This document shows, one piece after another, positions 26,622 to 35,538 of a DNA stretch of 64,000 nucleotides. Made by a program: the position numbers and the translations under genes. Origin of the DNA: Aquabacterium sp. (GTDB lineage Bacteria > Pseudomonadota > Gammaproteobacteria > Burkholderiales > Burkholderiaceae_C); contig NZ_JACRAH010000003.1 of NCBI RefSeq assembly GCF_016234775.1, forward strand, positions 92,761 to 156,760, read 5' to 3'. Position 1 is the stretch's first letter, and each line of letters starts with the position of its first letter. The notes under the pieces were generated by a model. It saw nothing but the letters and a program-made list of their open reading frames with translations, did not search any database and had not been told where the DNA came from.

Positions 26622-27493
26622 GTTCCCATCTCGACGACGCGGCCCTGCTGGCCGCCGAACTGCTCGCGCGCCGCTGGCTGCCGCGCCAACACACCAAGGT
26701 CAAGCGCGCCCTGATTGACGCCGACCTGTGGCAAGCGACACAGGATCGCCTGGCCCAGGTTGGCCTGCGCCTGATCGACAACATCTACGCCGACCATGTC
26801 AGCGTGGCCCTGCTGCGCCCGGCCGAAACCGCCGTGTTTGGCGAGACGGGCCTGAACAGCCACAACAACATCGACCTGCCGCGTGACGCCGTCTCGCTGC
26901 TGGTGATCCTGTGGGCGTTGATCATCCTGCCCAAGCGCGAACGCCAGGCCGCCCGCGCCAACCAGGCCGAAGGTGACGATCAGAACGACATGTTCGGCAA
27001 GGACAAGCCCATCCCCACGGCGGCCAGCGTGAGCCCCCTGGTGTCGTACAAGGCCTTGCTGGCCGACTTCGGCATCCAGTTGGGCAAAAAGACGCGCCTG
27101 GACACCAACCTCAAGCGCCTCGAAAACCACGGCTTCATCATCCGCAAGGGCGAAGACGTGGCCGAAGGCCCGCTGCTGGACCTGCTGCTCGACTACGACG
27201 CCCTGGCGCCGCGCATCCTGCAAGGCGCACTGGGTGATGTGCTGGCGCAAGCCAAGGAACTGGTGGGCAACCTGCCCCTGGCGATCACGCAGCCGCCGCT
27301 CGAAGAGTTTGAAGAGATCCCGGAAGACGACATCGAGATGGAGGCGAATACCGCTGTGGATGACGCGGCCTCAGCATCCGTTGACGCAAATGCATCGACC
27401 GAAGCTCATGTCGCGGCCGAGCCAGCGCTTGCTGATACCGGCGCCGACACGCCAGTTGCCCCTGCCTCTCCAGACACCCCCGACCAGGCCTGA
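26618..27493 (+). CDS. Kite-like subunit of the SMC complex (MksE/JetB-like, DUF4194 type)
   Basis: A 291-residue protein between the kleisin-like and SMC genes. The first 220 residues resemble the paired winged-helix kite proteins: AAELLARRWLPRQHTKVKRALID, DAVSLLVILWALIILPKRER, then TRLDTNLKRLENHGFIIRKG, which is a typical wing. The last 65 residues are an acidic Ala/Thr/Pro tail (starting FEEIPEDDIEME) that is probably disordered. It starts inside the stop of the kleisin gene and ends six bases before the SMC gene, so stoichiometric expression is likely. Kite proteins bind the kleisin middle and DNA in MukBEF, MksBEF and Wadjet complexes. Confidence 0.75.
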   Translation: MSSHLDDAALLAAELLARRWLPRQHTKVKRALIDADLWQATQDRLAQVGLRLIDNIYADHVSVALLRPAETAVFGETGLNSHNNIDLPRDAVSLLVILWALIILPKRERQAARANQAEGDDQNDMFGKDKPIPTAASVSPLVSYKALLADFGIQLGKKTRLDTNLKRLENHGFIIRKGEDVAEGPLLDLLLDYDALAPRILQGALGDVLAQAKELVGNLPLAITQPPLEEFEEIPEDDIEMEANTAVDDAASASVDANASTEAHVAAEPALADTGADTPVAPASPDTPDQA

Positions 27494-27499
27494 TCCCCG

Positions 27500-30316
27500 A
27501 TGTTTCACCTGCAAAGCCTCGAACTGCTGCACTGGGACTATTGCCAGCGCCTGACCCTGCCGCTGGACGGCGCCATCATCACGGTGGCCGGCCCCAATGG
27601 CTCGGGCAAGACCACCCTGCTGGACGCCATGCGCACCCTGCTGGGCCTGGATTGCTCGGGCGGCCGCAACTACAAGACCTACGCCCGCCACGCCAATGCC
27701 GACAGCGCCTGGCTGCGCGCCACGGTGGACAACCGCCCCCGCAACCGCCAGTCATCGAACCGGCCCTTTGCCCGCTGCCTGTTGTACAGCGATGTGGTGA
27801 CGCTGGCCTGCCGCATCGACCGCAATGGCGGCGACTGGACGCGCCGCTACATCATGGTCGAAGGCGACATCAGCGTGGAAGAGCTGATCGAGCGTGGCGA
27901 CCGCGACTGGCTGGGCATCGACAACTGGCGCCGCCGCCTGGAAGGTGCGGGCCTGAGCCGCGCCATTGCCAAGGTGCTGGCGCTGGAGCAAGGCCAGACC
28001 GACCGCCTGTGCGAATACAGCCCCAAGGAACTGCTGCGCCTGGTGTTCGACGTGTTCGGCGACCAGGACGTGCTCGACCGCTACGACGAAGCCCGCAACC
28101 ACCAGCGCCAACTGCTGCAGGAAGTGGAAGCCGCCGAGCGCGAGCTGTCGCACGGCAAGGCCCAGCGCGCCGAGCTTGAATCGCGCGTCAACAACTACCG
28201 CCAGTGGGAACTCAAGTGCCAGGAGCGCGAAACCCTGGCCACCGAAGTCGTGCCTGTGCTGAGCAACTTCGAGACCCGCAAGAGCCTGGCCGGCAAACTG
28301 CGCGATCTGCACAAGCAACGCCTGCAATCATCGGACGACCGCCGTCAGCATGGCCAGGTCAAGGCTGACTTGCTGCAACGCCTGCAGGACCAGACCGACA
28401 CCGCCACCCGCGTGGAAGAGCTGGAAGCGCAAGTGCGCAGCGCCCGCCGGGTGCAGGAAGAAGCCCGCGACGCCGAGCGCCCGATCGAGCTGCTGGTCAA
28501 GCGTGCCGACGAGCTGCAAGGCCTGGCCAGCGTGGAAGGTGACGCGCAACAGCTCACCCAACGCATCCAGGAACTCAGCGACCACAAGCAGCAGCTGTCC
28601 ACCCAATGGCAGCGCCTCAAAGACCAGCGCGACGAGGCCCAGCGCGCCCTGAACGGCCTGCAAGGCCAGCGCCTGGCCCCGCCGCCACCTGAAGTGCAAC
28701 GCTTCCGACGCACGCTGGATGAGGCTGGCATTGCTCACCATGTGGTGAGCGACATCATCGAGATCACCGACGAGAAGTGGCGTGCCGCCGCAGAAGGCGT
28801 ACTGCGCGGCAGCCGCTGGGTGGTGGTGCTGGATCGCCCCTCGCAAGAGGCCCAGGCCATGGCCCTGGCCGAGAAGGAGCGCTTTCGCCACTACATCGTG
28901 GCCGAGGCCGAAGACGCGCCCGCCAAGCCCGATGCCGACAGCCTGCTGGCCGTGCTCAAGATCAGCGCCCCTGCCCCGCACTGGTTGCTGCGCCAGTTGG
29001 AAAACATCCAGCGCGTGGCCAACACGGAAGCCGGCGTCAAGATCCGAGGAGAGTGGATCACGCCCGACGCCTATCACCGCGATGGCCGTGGCGGCCGCTC
29101 GGTGTGGGTGGACCCGAGCCAGTACCAGTTCGGCGCCAGCGCCGTGGCCTCACGCCGCACCTCGATCGACAACCGCCTGGCCCAGCTCGATGAAGAGATG
29201 ACCCGCATCGTGCGCGATCAGGCCTTCTTCGATCGCCAGTTGCAGGACGCCCGCAAGGCCGCGCAAGGCTTCACCGCTGCCGCCGAACTGGCCGAGCGCG
29301 AAGCCGAGTTCAGCGAGGCCCGTCGGCAACTGCCCATGCTCAAGCAGGCGCGCGCCGAAGCCGGCGAGCGCTGGCAACAAACCGAGGCGCAACTCAAGCG
29401 CGCCGTGGTCGAACAGACCAATGCCCAGCACGCCTACAAGCAGGCACAGGAACGCCTGGCCCACATCGAACAACGCAGTGCCCAGCACGAACGCGAATGG
29501 CAGCAACGCTTTGATGACGTGATGGCGCAGGCCGTGATGTCACGCGAGGTGAAGCTGCAGATGCCACGCCACTGGCGCACGCCCGAGCGCGTCAAGGACA
29601 TGCAGGGCCATTACGGCAACGCGACACAGGCTCGCCTGCGTGCCGAAGCCGTGGAGCGCGAACTCAACGAAGGCAAGTGGGAAACCGATCCCACCGTGCT
29701 CGAACAGCTCACGCTGATGAACGCCAACGTGCTGCGCCAGGAAGACGAGCTCAACCAGCGCAAATCCAGCAATGCAGCCGCCGCCATCGCGGTGGACAAC
29801 GCCCGCGAGCGCTACACCGACGTGCTCAAGGTCACGGTGCGCCGCTACCGCAAGAACATCATCGAACTGGGCCAACTGGCCGGCGTGGAAGTCAACGCCG
29901 AGTTGCCTCACCTCGATGGTGACGATGCCTTGCTGCGCCAGGCCGAACTGCGCGTGCACTTCAACTTCGATGGCAAGGGCAGCATTGGCCTGAACGACGG
30001 CGAAGCCTCGGGCGGCCAGCAGGTGATCAAGTCGCTCATCCTGCTGGTGGGCCTGATGAAGGACGACGAAACCCCGGGCGGCTTCGTGTTCATCGACGAA
30101 CCCTTCGCCCACCTGGACGTGCGCAACATCCAGCTGGTCGGCCACTTCCTGCGCTCCACGCGTGCGCAGTACGTGCTGACCACACCGATCACGCACAACG
30201 TCGAGGTGTTCGAACCGGCGGACGTCACGCTGGTCACGTCAAAGAAGCCCAAGGGCGCGCGCTGGGCACCGCCGATTGGCGTGCTGCAGCGCCGTGTGGC
30301 GCCTGAGGTGTACTGA
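27500..30316 (+). CDS. SMC-type ATPase (MksB/JetC-like condensin subunit)
   Basis: A 938-residue chromosome-organising ATPase. Walker A is GPNGSGKT at 31-38. Coiled-coil arms run at about 190-390 and 560-770 around a hinge-like globular part (about 395-555, including HHVVSDIIEITDEKWRAAAEG). The C-terminal head has the signature ASGGQQVIKSL (S837-Q840), Walker B FVFIDEP with D866/E867, and the D-loop AHLD. It is shorter than MukB (about 1,480) and JetC (about 1,100), so the arms are short. With the two upstream genes it should form a DNA-entrapping or loop-extruding complex. No JetD/MksG nuclease follows: the next gene is convergent. Confidence 0.9.
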   Translation: MFHLQSLELLHWDYCQRLTLPLDGAIITVAGPNGSGKTTLLDAMRTLLGLDCSGGRNYKTYARHANADSAWLRATVDNRPRNRQSSNRPFARCLLYSDVVTLACRIDRNGGDWTRRYIMVEGDISVEELIERGDRDWLGIDNWRRRLEGAGLSRAIAKVLALEQGQTDRLCEYSPKELLRLVFDVFGDQDVLDRYDEARNHQRQLLQEVEAAERELSHGKAQRAELESRVNNYRQWELKCQERETLATEVVPVLSNFETRKSLAGKLRDLHKQRLQSSDDRRQHGQVKADLLQRLQDQTDTATRVEELEAQVRSARRVQEEARDAERPIELLVKRADELQGLASVEGDAQQLTQRIQELSDHKQQLSTQWQRLKDQRDEAQRALNGLQGQRLAPPPPEVQRFRRTLDEAGIAHHVVSDIIEITDEKWRAAAEGVLRGSRWVVVLDRPSQEAQAMALAEKERFRHYIVAEAEDAPAKPDADSLLAVLKISAPAPHWLLRQLENIQRVANTEAGVKIRGEWITPDAYHRDGRGGRSVWVDPSQYQFGASAVASRRTSIDNRLAQLDEEMTRIVRDQAFFDRQLQDARKAAQGFTAAAELAEREAEFSEARRQLPMLKQARAEAGERWQQTEAQLKRAVVEQTNAQHAYKQAQERLAHIEQRSAQHEREWQQRFDDVMAQAVMSREVKLQMPRHWRTPERVKDMQGHYGNATQARLRAEAVERELNEGKWETDPTVLEQLTLMNANVLRQEDELNQRKSSNAAAAIAVDNARERYTDVLKVTVRRYRKNIIELGQLAGVEVNAELPHLDGDDALLRQAELRVHFNFDGKGSIGLNDGEASGGQQVIKSLILLVGLMKDDETPGGFVFIDEPFAHLDVRNIQLVGHFLRSTRAQYVLTTPITHNVEVFEPADVTLVTSKKPKGARWAPPIGVLQRRVAPEVY

Positions 30317-30319
30317 GTC

Positions 30320-30348
30320 AGCAAGAGGCCCTGCAAAGGGCCTCTTGT
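30320..30348. terminator. Bidirectional hairpin between the SMC gene and the PEP-CTERM gene
   Basis: CAAGAGGCCC/GGGCCTCTTG stem (30322-30331 and 30338-30347) with a short loop, between two convergent genes. T tracts are weak on both sides, so termination may be partial. Confidence 0.6.
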
Positions 30349-30358
30349 CATGGGCGCA

Positions 30359-30910
30359 TCACGCCTGCTGGGCGCGCTGGCGACGAACAGCCGCCACACC
30401 CGCCAGGCCCAGGCCCATCAGCGCCAGGCTGGTGGGCTCAGGCACGGCCGGACTAACAGACAGCGTGAAGCCAGCGCCAGTCAGCCTGGCGGCATCCGAG
30501 AGCGTGCCACTCAAACTGATCCTGTACATGCTGGGCGAAATACTGATCACACCTGCCGTGCCTGGCTGCGTACCCAGGTCAAACGGCTGCCCATCGAACA
30601 CGATGGACCGGGCCAAGGTGCGCGACTCGATCTGCCCACGCAGCTCGCTGAACCAGGTTTCCGTCAAGGTGACCGCGCCCGAACTGATGCCGGTCAACAC
30701 GCCCGTCAACACGCTGTCATGTTCCAGATGGAACCGCGTGTCGAAGACGAAGGCCCCGCTTGAAGCACTCAGCGCTGGGATCGACACCACCTGATCGCCA
30801 AAGTCAAAGCTACCCCAATACGGAACTGTCGAATCGGCGGCCTGCGCCGAAGTCGAAAAGGATGCGCTGGCCACCATGGCGGCCAGCATCACTGAAGTGA
30901 TGCGTTTCAT
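30359..30910 (-). CDS. PEP-CTERM sorting domain protein
   Basis: A 183-residue exported protein. It has an N-terminal signal peptide (MKRITSVMLAAMVASASFSTSAQAA) and a C-terminal sorting signal: PAVPEPTSLALMGLGLAG with the PEP triad, a hydrophobic helix, then the basic RRQR end. The middle (FDTRFHLEHDSVLTGVL) looks like the all-beta body of small PEP-CTERM proteins. Such proteins are processed by an exosortase and linked to extracellular polysaccharide or biofilm matrix. No exosortase is in the window, so it must be encoded elsewhere. Converges with the SMC operon. Confidence 0.9.
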   Translation of the reverse strand: MKRITSVMLAAMVASASFSTSAQAADSTVPYWGSFDFGDQVVSIPALSASSGAFVFDTRFHLEHDSVLTGVLTGISSGAVTLTETWFSELRGQIESRTLARSIVFDGQPFDLGTQPGTAGVISISPSMYRISLSGTLSDAARLTGAGFTLSVSPAVPEPTSLALMGLGLAGVAAVRRQRAQQA

Positions 30911-31011
30911 GTCGTTCCCTGTAGATTACAGTTGATTGTGGTGCGACCGATTTAAACGGCCGCACGGCACCAATGTAGCAACAAAACAGTCCGGTGGACA
31001 AGGGCAGCCAA

Positions 31012-31941
31012 TCAGCCTCTTGCGCGGGCGTTCGGGCCCAGGTTGTCCAGCAAGAAGTCAGCGAGCAGGCGCGCACGCTTGTGCAAGTGGCGTGCGCTGG
31101 GGTACACGATGGAAAACGGCCGCGAGCGCCCGCCGAACGGCGCCAGCACCTCGACCAGCTCACCACTGAGCAACTCGCGCTCAACCAGGAAGCGGCTGGT
31201 CTGATACAGCCCCCCGCCATGGCGCGCCAGGTGCACGCCGCCATCGAGCTCCTCCGAGCAGGTGATGCTGCCGCGTGTGCTCACCTCGACATCCTGCCCG
31301 TCGACGATGAAGGACCAGTCCACACAACGCCCTGTGCGCGGCAACACGAACTGGATGCACTCGTGGCCACGCAGGTCGTCGATGGTCTTGGGCTCGCCGG
31401 CGCGCGCCAGATACCCGGGTGAGGCCACCACCACCAGTTCCGAGTCTTCGATCTTGCGCGCCACCAGGCTGGAGTCGGCCTGATGGCGCGCACGCACCGC
31501 CAGATCGAAGCGGTCCTTGGCGAAGTCCACGTTGCGGTTGCTGAGCTGGATCTCCAGGCTGATCTCGGGGTGCCGTTGCCGAAAGCGGGGCAAGAGCGGC
31601 AGCACCCGATGGCGCCCATAACCTGTCGCCAGGCTCAGCCTCACCACACCCGATGGCTGCGATTGCTGGCGACTCAACTGGCGCTCCACCTCGGTGAGCT
31701 GCGACAAGGTCAGGCGGCATTGCGCCAGGTACAGCCGCCCCGGATCGCTCAGGCGGATCTGGCGCGTGGTGCGCATGAACAGGCGCACGCCCAACCGCGC
31801 CTCCAGCCGGGCTACGCTGCGGCTCACCGCGCTGGGCGTCATGCCGGTGCGTTCGGCTGCGGCGGTGAAGCTGGCGGCATCGGCTGCCAGCACGAACAGC
31901 TCCATGTCGCCCAGTTGCGCGTCTTCAAACTGTCGGCTCAT
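31012..31941 (-). CDS. LysR family transcriptional regulator
   Basis: A 309-residue LysR-type regulator. The N-terminal winged helix is visible (MELFVLAADAASFTAAAERTGMTPSAVSRSVARLEARLGVRLFMRTTR), followed by a periplasmic-binding-protein-like effector domain (GVVRLSLATGYGRHRVLPLLPRF). It is divergent from the GST and nitronate monooxygenase genes with 155 bases between, the classic arrangement for autoregulation and control of the divergent pair. The effector cannot be inferred. Confidence 0.93.
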   Translation of the reverse strand: MSRQFEDAQLGDMELFVLAADAASFTAAAERTGMTPSAVSRSVARLEARLGVRLFMRTTRQIRLSDPGRLYLAQCRLTLSQLTEVERQLSRQQSQPSGVVRLSLATGYGRHRVLPLLPRFRQRHPEISLEIQLSNRNVDFAKDRFDLAVRARHQADSSLVARKIEDSELVVVASPGYLARAGEPKTIDDLRGHECIQFVLPRTGRCVDWSFIVDGQDVEVSTRGSITCSEELDGGVHLARHGGGLYQTSRFLVERELLSGELVEVLAPFGGRSRPFSIVYPSARHLHKRARLLADFLLDNLGPNARARG

Positions 31942-32096
31942 GCGAGGCCCTCCGCTTTGATCAGGTTCATCTTCCCACGCCTATTTTTGCGCCATACGCA
32001 TCAGTCATGTGAACCATAGCCCATTCACATGCACTGCAAGCATCAATAAGCTGAAAGCCCTGATCAACACAAGGGCCCACGGCCCCTCCACGCATC
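31942..32096. promoter_or_regulatory. Divergent control region of the LysR gene and the GST gene
   Basis: A 155-base shared promoter region, AT-richer than its surroundings. LysR regulators usually bind T-N11-A sites here; I did not find one site clearly better than chance. Confidence 0.45.
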
Positions 32097-32705
32097 ATGA
32101 AGCTCTACTACAGCCCCGGCGCCTGCTCGCTCGCCCCACATGCCCTGCTGATCGACATCGCCCTGCCGTTCGAACTGGTCAAGGTCGACACCGGCAAAGG
32201 TCTGACCGAACATGGCCTGCGCTTCAGCGACATCACACCCAAGGGCGCCGTGCCCCTGCCCGAACTCGACAACGGCGAGCGCCTCAGTGAAGGCGTGGTG
32301 ATCTGCCAGTACTTGTGCGACCAGGCCGGCCGCACCGACCTCATGCCCGCAGCAGGCACCATGGCGCGCTACCGGGTGATGGAGTGGCAGAACTACATCA
32401 CCTCCGAACTGCACAAGTCGTTTGCGCCCTTGTTCAACGCGCAGGCCTCCAAGGACACCAAGGCCTTGTTCACCGAGCAACTGCAGCGCAAGTTCGCCTG
32501 GGTGTCATCGCAACTGGCCGACCGCCTCTACCTGACGGGCGAGACCTACACCGCCGCCGATGCCTATCTGTTCGTGGTCGCGTCCTGGGCGGCGTATGTG
32601 CAGCTGGATCTGTCGGCGCACACGCATTTGCAGGCCTTCCTGGGCCGAGTGAAGGCTCGCCCCGCCATGCTCGCCGCCATGAAGGCGGAAGGGCTGCTGC
32701 AGTAA
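32097..32705 (+). CDS. Glutathione S-transferase (bacterial GstA-like)
   Basis: A 202-residue GST. The thioredoxin-like N-domain begins MKLYYSPGACSLAPHALLIDIALPFELVKVD, the beta-class pattern in which a cysteine (C11) follows the first strand. GAVPLPELDNGERLSEGVVICQYL gives the cis-proline and glutathione gamma-glutamyl site. The C-terminal helical domain carries YTAADAYLFVVASWA, the conserved N-capping motif. It is divergent from the LysR gene and 21 bases upstream of the nitronate monooxygenase gene, suggesting a small detoxification operon. Confidence 0.92.
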   Translation: MKLYYSPGACSLAPHALLIDIALPFELVKVDTGKGLTEHGLRFSDITPKGAVPLPELDNGERLSEGVVICQYLCDQAGRTDLMPAAGTMARYRVMEWQNYITSELHKSFAPLFNAQASKDTKALFTEQLQRKFAWVSSQLADRLYLTGETYTAADAYLFVVASWAAYVQLDLSAHTHLQAFLGRVKARPAMLAAMKAEGLLQ

Positions 32706-32726
32706 ACGCAAGAAGGCCGCACGATC

Positions 32727-33797
32727 ATGCACACCGATACCGCTTTCACCCGCAGGCTGGGGCTGCCTTGGCCCCTTGTCCAAGGCCCTTTTGGCGGCGG
32801 GCTGTCGTCCGTCTCGCTCGTGTCGGCCGTCAACGAGGCGGGCGGGCTGGGCTCGTTCGGTGTGCATCACCTGCATGCGGATCAGATCATGCAGGTCGCC
32901 CGTGATTTGCGAGTGGCGACGAACAGGCCCTTTGCACTCAATCTGTGGATCCCCTTGCACGATGAGCCGGAGCACCCCGTCGTGTCCGATGCGCAATGGG
33001 ATCGGGCCGTGCGCCGCCTGCAGCCCTTCTTCGACGAACTCGGGCTGGATGCGCCCTCACGGCCCACGCCGTCTGCCGTCTGGCCGGCCTACGATCAGCA
33101 AATCGAGGCCTTGCTGGAAGCCCGGCCCGCCGTGTTCAGCTTCGTGTTTGGCATCCCCTCGCCAGCGATCCTGTCTCGCTGTCAGCAACTCGGCATCGTG
33201 ACGATCGGCGCGGCCACCACGCCGCATGAGGCCCGCCTGCTGGAACAAGCTGGCGTGGACATGGTGGTGGCCACTGGCAGCGATGCGGGCGGCCATCGGG
33301 TGTCTTTCACCGATGCACCAGAAAACCTGCTGACGGGCACCTTCTCGCTGATCCCGCAGGTGCGTGATGCCGTGCGCATCCCCGTCATCGCTGCGGGTGG
33401 CATCGCCGATGCGCGCGGTGTGAACGCCGCCATAGCGCTGGGTGCCGATGCCGTCCAGATCGGCACGGCCTTCCTGGCCTGCGACGAGTCCAACGCCGGG
33501 CGCCCCCATCAGGCGGCACTGCACGCGCCAGACATGGACAGGCAAGGCACCACCCTCACCAGAAGCTTCAGCGGCCGGCTCTCACGTGGCCTGCGCAACC
33601 GGCTCACCATCGAGCTGGCCCAGGCGCCCGAGGACATCCTGCCCTACCCCTGGCAGAACTGGTTGACGGGTGTGCTCAAGCGCGCAGCGATCGCGCAAGG
33701 CAGAGCCGACTTGATGTCCTTGTGGTCGGGTCAGGCTGTGGGCCTGGTTCGCCATCGGCGGGTGGCCGAGCTCATGCAAAGCCTGACCAGCGAGTGA
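32727..33797 (+). CDS. Nitronate monooxygenase family protein
   Basis: A 356-residue FMN-dependent TIM-barrel enzyme of the nitronate monooxygenase (2-nitropropane dioxygenase) family, which oxidises alkyl nitronates such as propionate 3-nitronate. Visible motifs are LPWPLVQGPFGGG at the N-terminus, MVVATGSDAGGH (phosphate-binding and catalytic His region) and PVIAAGGIADARGVNAAIALGADAVQIGTAFL. Some members instead act as enoyl reductases, so the substrate is uncertain. It follows the GST gene closely and is probably controlled by the LysR regulator. Confidence 0.88.
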   Translation: MHTDTAFTRRLGLPWPLVQGPFGGGLSSVSLVSAVNEAGGLGSFGVHHLHADQIMQVARDLRVATNRPFALNLWIPLHDEPEHPVVSDAQWDRAVRRLQPFFDELGLDAPSRPTPSAVWPAYDQQIEALLEARPAVFSFVFGIPSPAILSRCQQLGIVTIGAATTPHEARLLEQAGVDMVVATGSDAGGHRVSFTDAPENLLTGTFSLIPQVRDAVRIPVIAAGGIADARGVNAAIALGADAVQIGTAFLACDESNAGRPHQAALHAPDMDRQGTTLTRSFSGRLSRGLRNRLTIELAQAPEDILPYPWQNWLTGVLKRAAIAQGRADLMSLWSGQAVGLVRHRRVAELMQSLTSE

Positions 33798-34006
33798 CCG
33801 AATTGGCCAGACATTAACTTTGTCGGCCAAGCGACGACTCGGGATTACCCGGCTGACATTACACGCCAAGCGTCATGGCGCTGACACTTGCGCCCCCCTT
33901 GTCTTAGGGGTAATGGCGGGGACACGCAGGCTTACCCGCCCCTGAAAAAAAACACCGTGTTTCAGACTGCATCACAAGGTCCACACCAACCGTTGATGGA
34001 GTCAAC

Positions 34007-35284
34007 ATGACACTGAATTCACTGATCAAGGCCGCCAGCAAAGCCGTTGGCATCAGCCTGCTGTGCAGCATCGCTGCGCAAGCCGCTTACCTGAAGTGGG
34101 AAATGGTCGAGCTGCCCGCCTCCAGCGGCGCATCGTGCGGCAATGGCACCCCCTACCGCTTCTTCGTCAACCGCACCCCCTTCACCAGCAAGACCGTGGT
34201 GATGTACGAGGGCGGCGGCGCCTGCTGGGAAAAGGGCACCTGCGAAAACAAGGCCGGCACGCTGCTGGGTGCCGTCAACCCGGATGGCATTCCCACCAAC
34301 TACATGAGTGACTGGAACCGCCAGGCGCATCTGGGCCTGGTCACACCCTTCACCACGCGCGTCAACCCGCTGACGTCCACCCAGACACAAAGCTGGAACA
34401 TTGTCTACCTGACCTACTGCACCGGGGACGTGCACGCCGGCAACAAGGTCACCACCTACACGGATGACGCCGGCTCGGTCGCCTGGTACCACCGCGGCGC
34501 GGTGAACGCCAAGGCTGTGTCCAACTGGATGGCCGCCAACCTGCCCAAGCCCGATGTGCTGCTGCTCACCGGCTTCTCGGCAGGCGGCACCGGCTCGACG
34601 GTGAACTTCCCCTACATGCGCACCGTGACCAAGGCCAACAAGGCCGCGCTGCTGGCCGATTCGGGCCCGCTGTTCTGGGCGCCACGCAACAGCACGCCAG
34701 AGCAATCGCCCTCGCTGCCGCTGCACAACAAGATCCGCGAAGTCTGGGGCCTGGACGAGCCCAATGGCCTGGCCACCGAGCTGATCACCAAGTACCCCAC
34801 CGCTGGCGACACCAACAACCTGGGCTCGATGACCGCCGGCCTGAGCAAGATCTTCCCGAATGACCGCATCGGCTACGCGATGTTCCAGGAAGACACGAAC
34901 TACTCGGCCTTCTCGTATGAGAAGTTCTACACCGAGATCTCGGGCGCAGCCACACCAGAAGCACGCCTGGCCGCCCTGAACAGCCGCTGGCGCCAGGACA
35001 TCAACACCATGGTGGCCCACCTGCCGGCCGGCCCCAACCTGGGCTACTACCTGCCGAACTACCGCGAGATCAATGGTGCGCACTGCCTGACCATCGTGAC
35101 CTTTGGCGACACCGGCATCAAGGAAGCCAAGCTGGCTGGCGTGGGCACCTTCCTGGACAACCTGCTGGACTTCTCGGGCAAGAAGCCTGTGATCCGTTCG
35201 CTGGAACTCAGCCGCGAGAAGGCACCAGCCACCTCGCTGACCGATCTGGTGGCGCAACTGATCGGCAAGGCCGGCCTGTTCTGA
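34007..35284 (+). CDS. Exported pectinacetylesterase-family hydrolase
   Basis: A 425-residue secreted serine hydrolase of the pectinacetylesterase/Notum family. A signal peptide (SKAVGISLLCSIAAQA) is followed by VVMYEGGGACWEKGTCEN, the family oxyanion segment, and the nucleophile S191 in LTGFSAGGTGS. The histidine is probably in INGAHCLTIV near 355. GGAG lies six bases before the ATG. Bacterial members of this family are largely uncharacterised, so a polysaccharide or lipid deacetylase role is by analogy. A strong terminator follows and 209 gene-free bases precede it, so it is monocistronic. With the nearby type II cluster, it is a plausible secreted cargo. Confidence 0.85.
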   Translation: MTLNSLIKAASKAVGISLLCSIAAQAAYLKWEMVELPASSGASCGNGTPYRFFVNRTPFTSKTVVMYEGGGACWEKGTCENKAGTLLGAVNPDGIPTNYMSDWNRQAHLGLVTPFTTRVNPLTSTQTQSWNIVYLTYCTGDVHAGNKVTTYTDDAGSVAWYHRGAVNAKAVSNWMAANLPKPDVLLLTGFSAGGTGSTVNFPYMRTVTKANKAALLADSGPLFWAPRNSTPEQSPSLPLHNKIREVWGLDEPNGLATELITKYPTAGDTNNLGSMTAGLSKIFPNDRIGYAMFQEDTNYSAFSYEKFYTEISGAATPEARLAALNSRWRQDINTMVAHLPAGPNLGYYLPNYREINGAHCLTIVTFGDTGIKEAKLAGVGTFLDNLLDFSGKKPVIRSLELSREKAPATSLTDLVAQLIGKAGLF

Positions 35285-35312
35285 TTCATTCCTCCTCGGG
35301 ATTCGTCCCCTT

Positions 35313-35342
35313 CAAAGCGGGCCTTCGGGTCCGCTTTTTTTA
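35313..35342 (+). terminator. Rho-independent terminator after the pectinacetylesterase-family gene
   Basis: AAGCGGG/CCGCTT hairpin (35315-35336) with a TTCG-type loop, followed by seven T residues. Confidence 0.88.
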
Positions 35343-35484
35343 TGCCGCTTTGGATGGTTGATGGCTTGCTTGCACCTATCGAGCGTGACCGGAACAAGAT
35401 TTCAGCCATGAGCTGGGTAGACAAAAGTCTAGGTCATCGGGGAGGCGATCCGCCTGAACGTTAGCGCCGACCCTCACTCGCCCC

Positions 35485-35513
35485 AAACAAAAACAGCGCC
35501 CGAAGGCGCTGTT
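35485..35513 (-). terminator. Rho-independent terminator of pckG
   Basis: ACAGCGCC/GGCGCTGT stem (35493-35500 and 35505-35512) with a CGAA loop; on the minus strand it is followed by TTTTTGTTT, 26 bases past the pckG stop. Confidence 0.88.
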
Positions 35514-35538
35514 CTCACGAGAGCCAAGAGGCCCTGTA

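Noticed and set aside
25017..30316. Calling the SMC operon a Wadjet defence system
   Set aside because: No JetD/DUF2220 nuclease in or next to the operon and no other defence genes nearby, so only an MksBEF/JetABC-like complex is supported.
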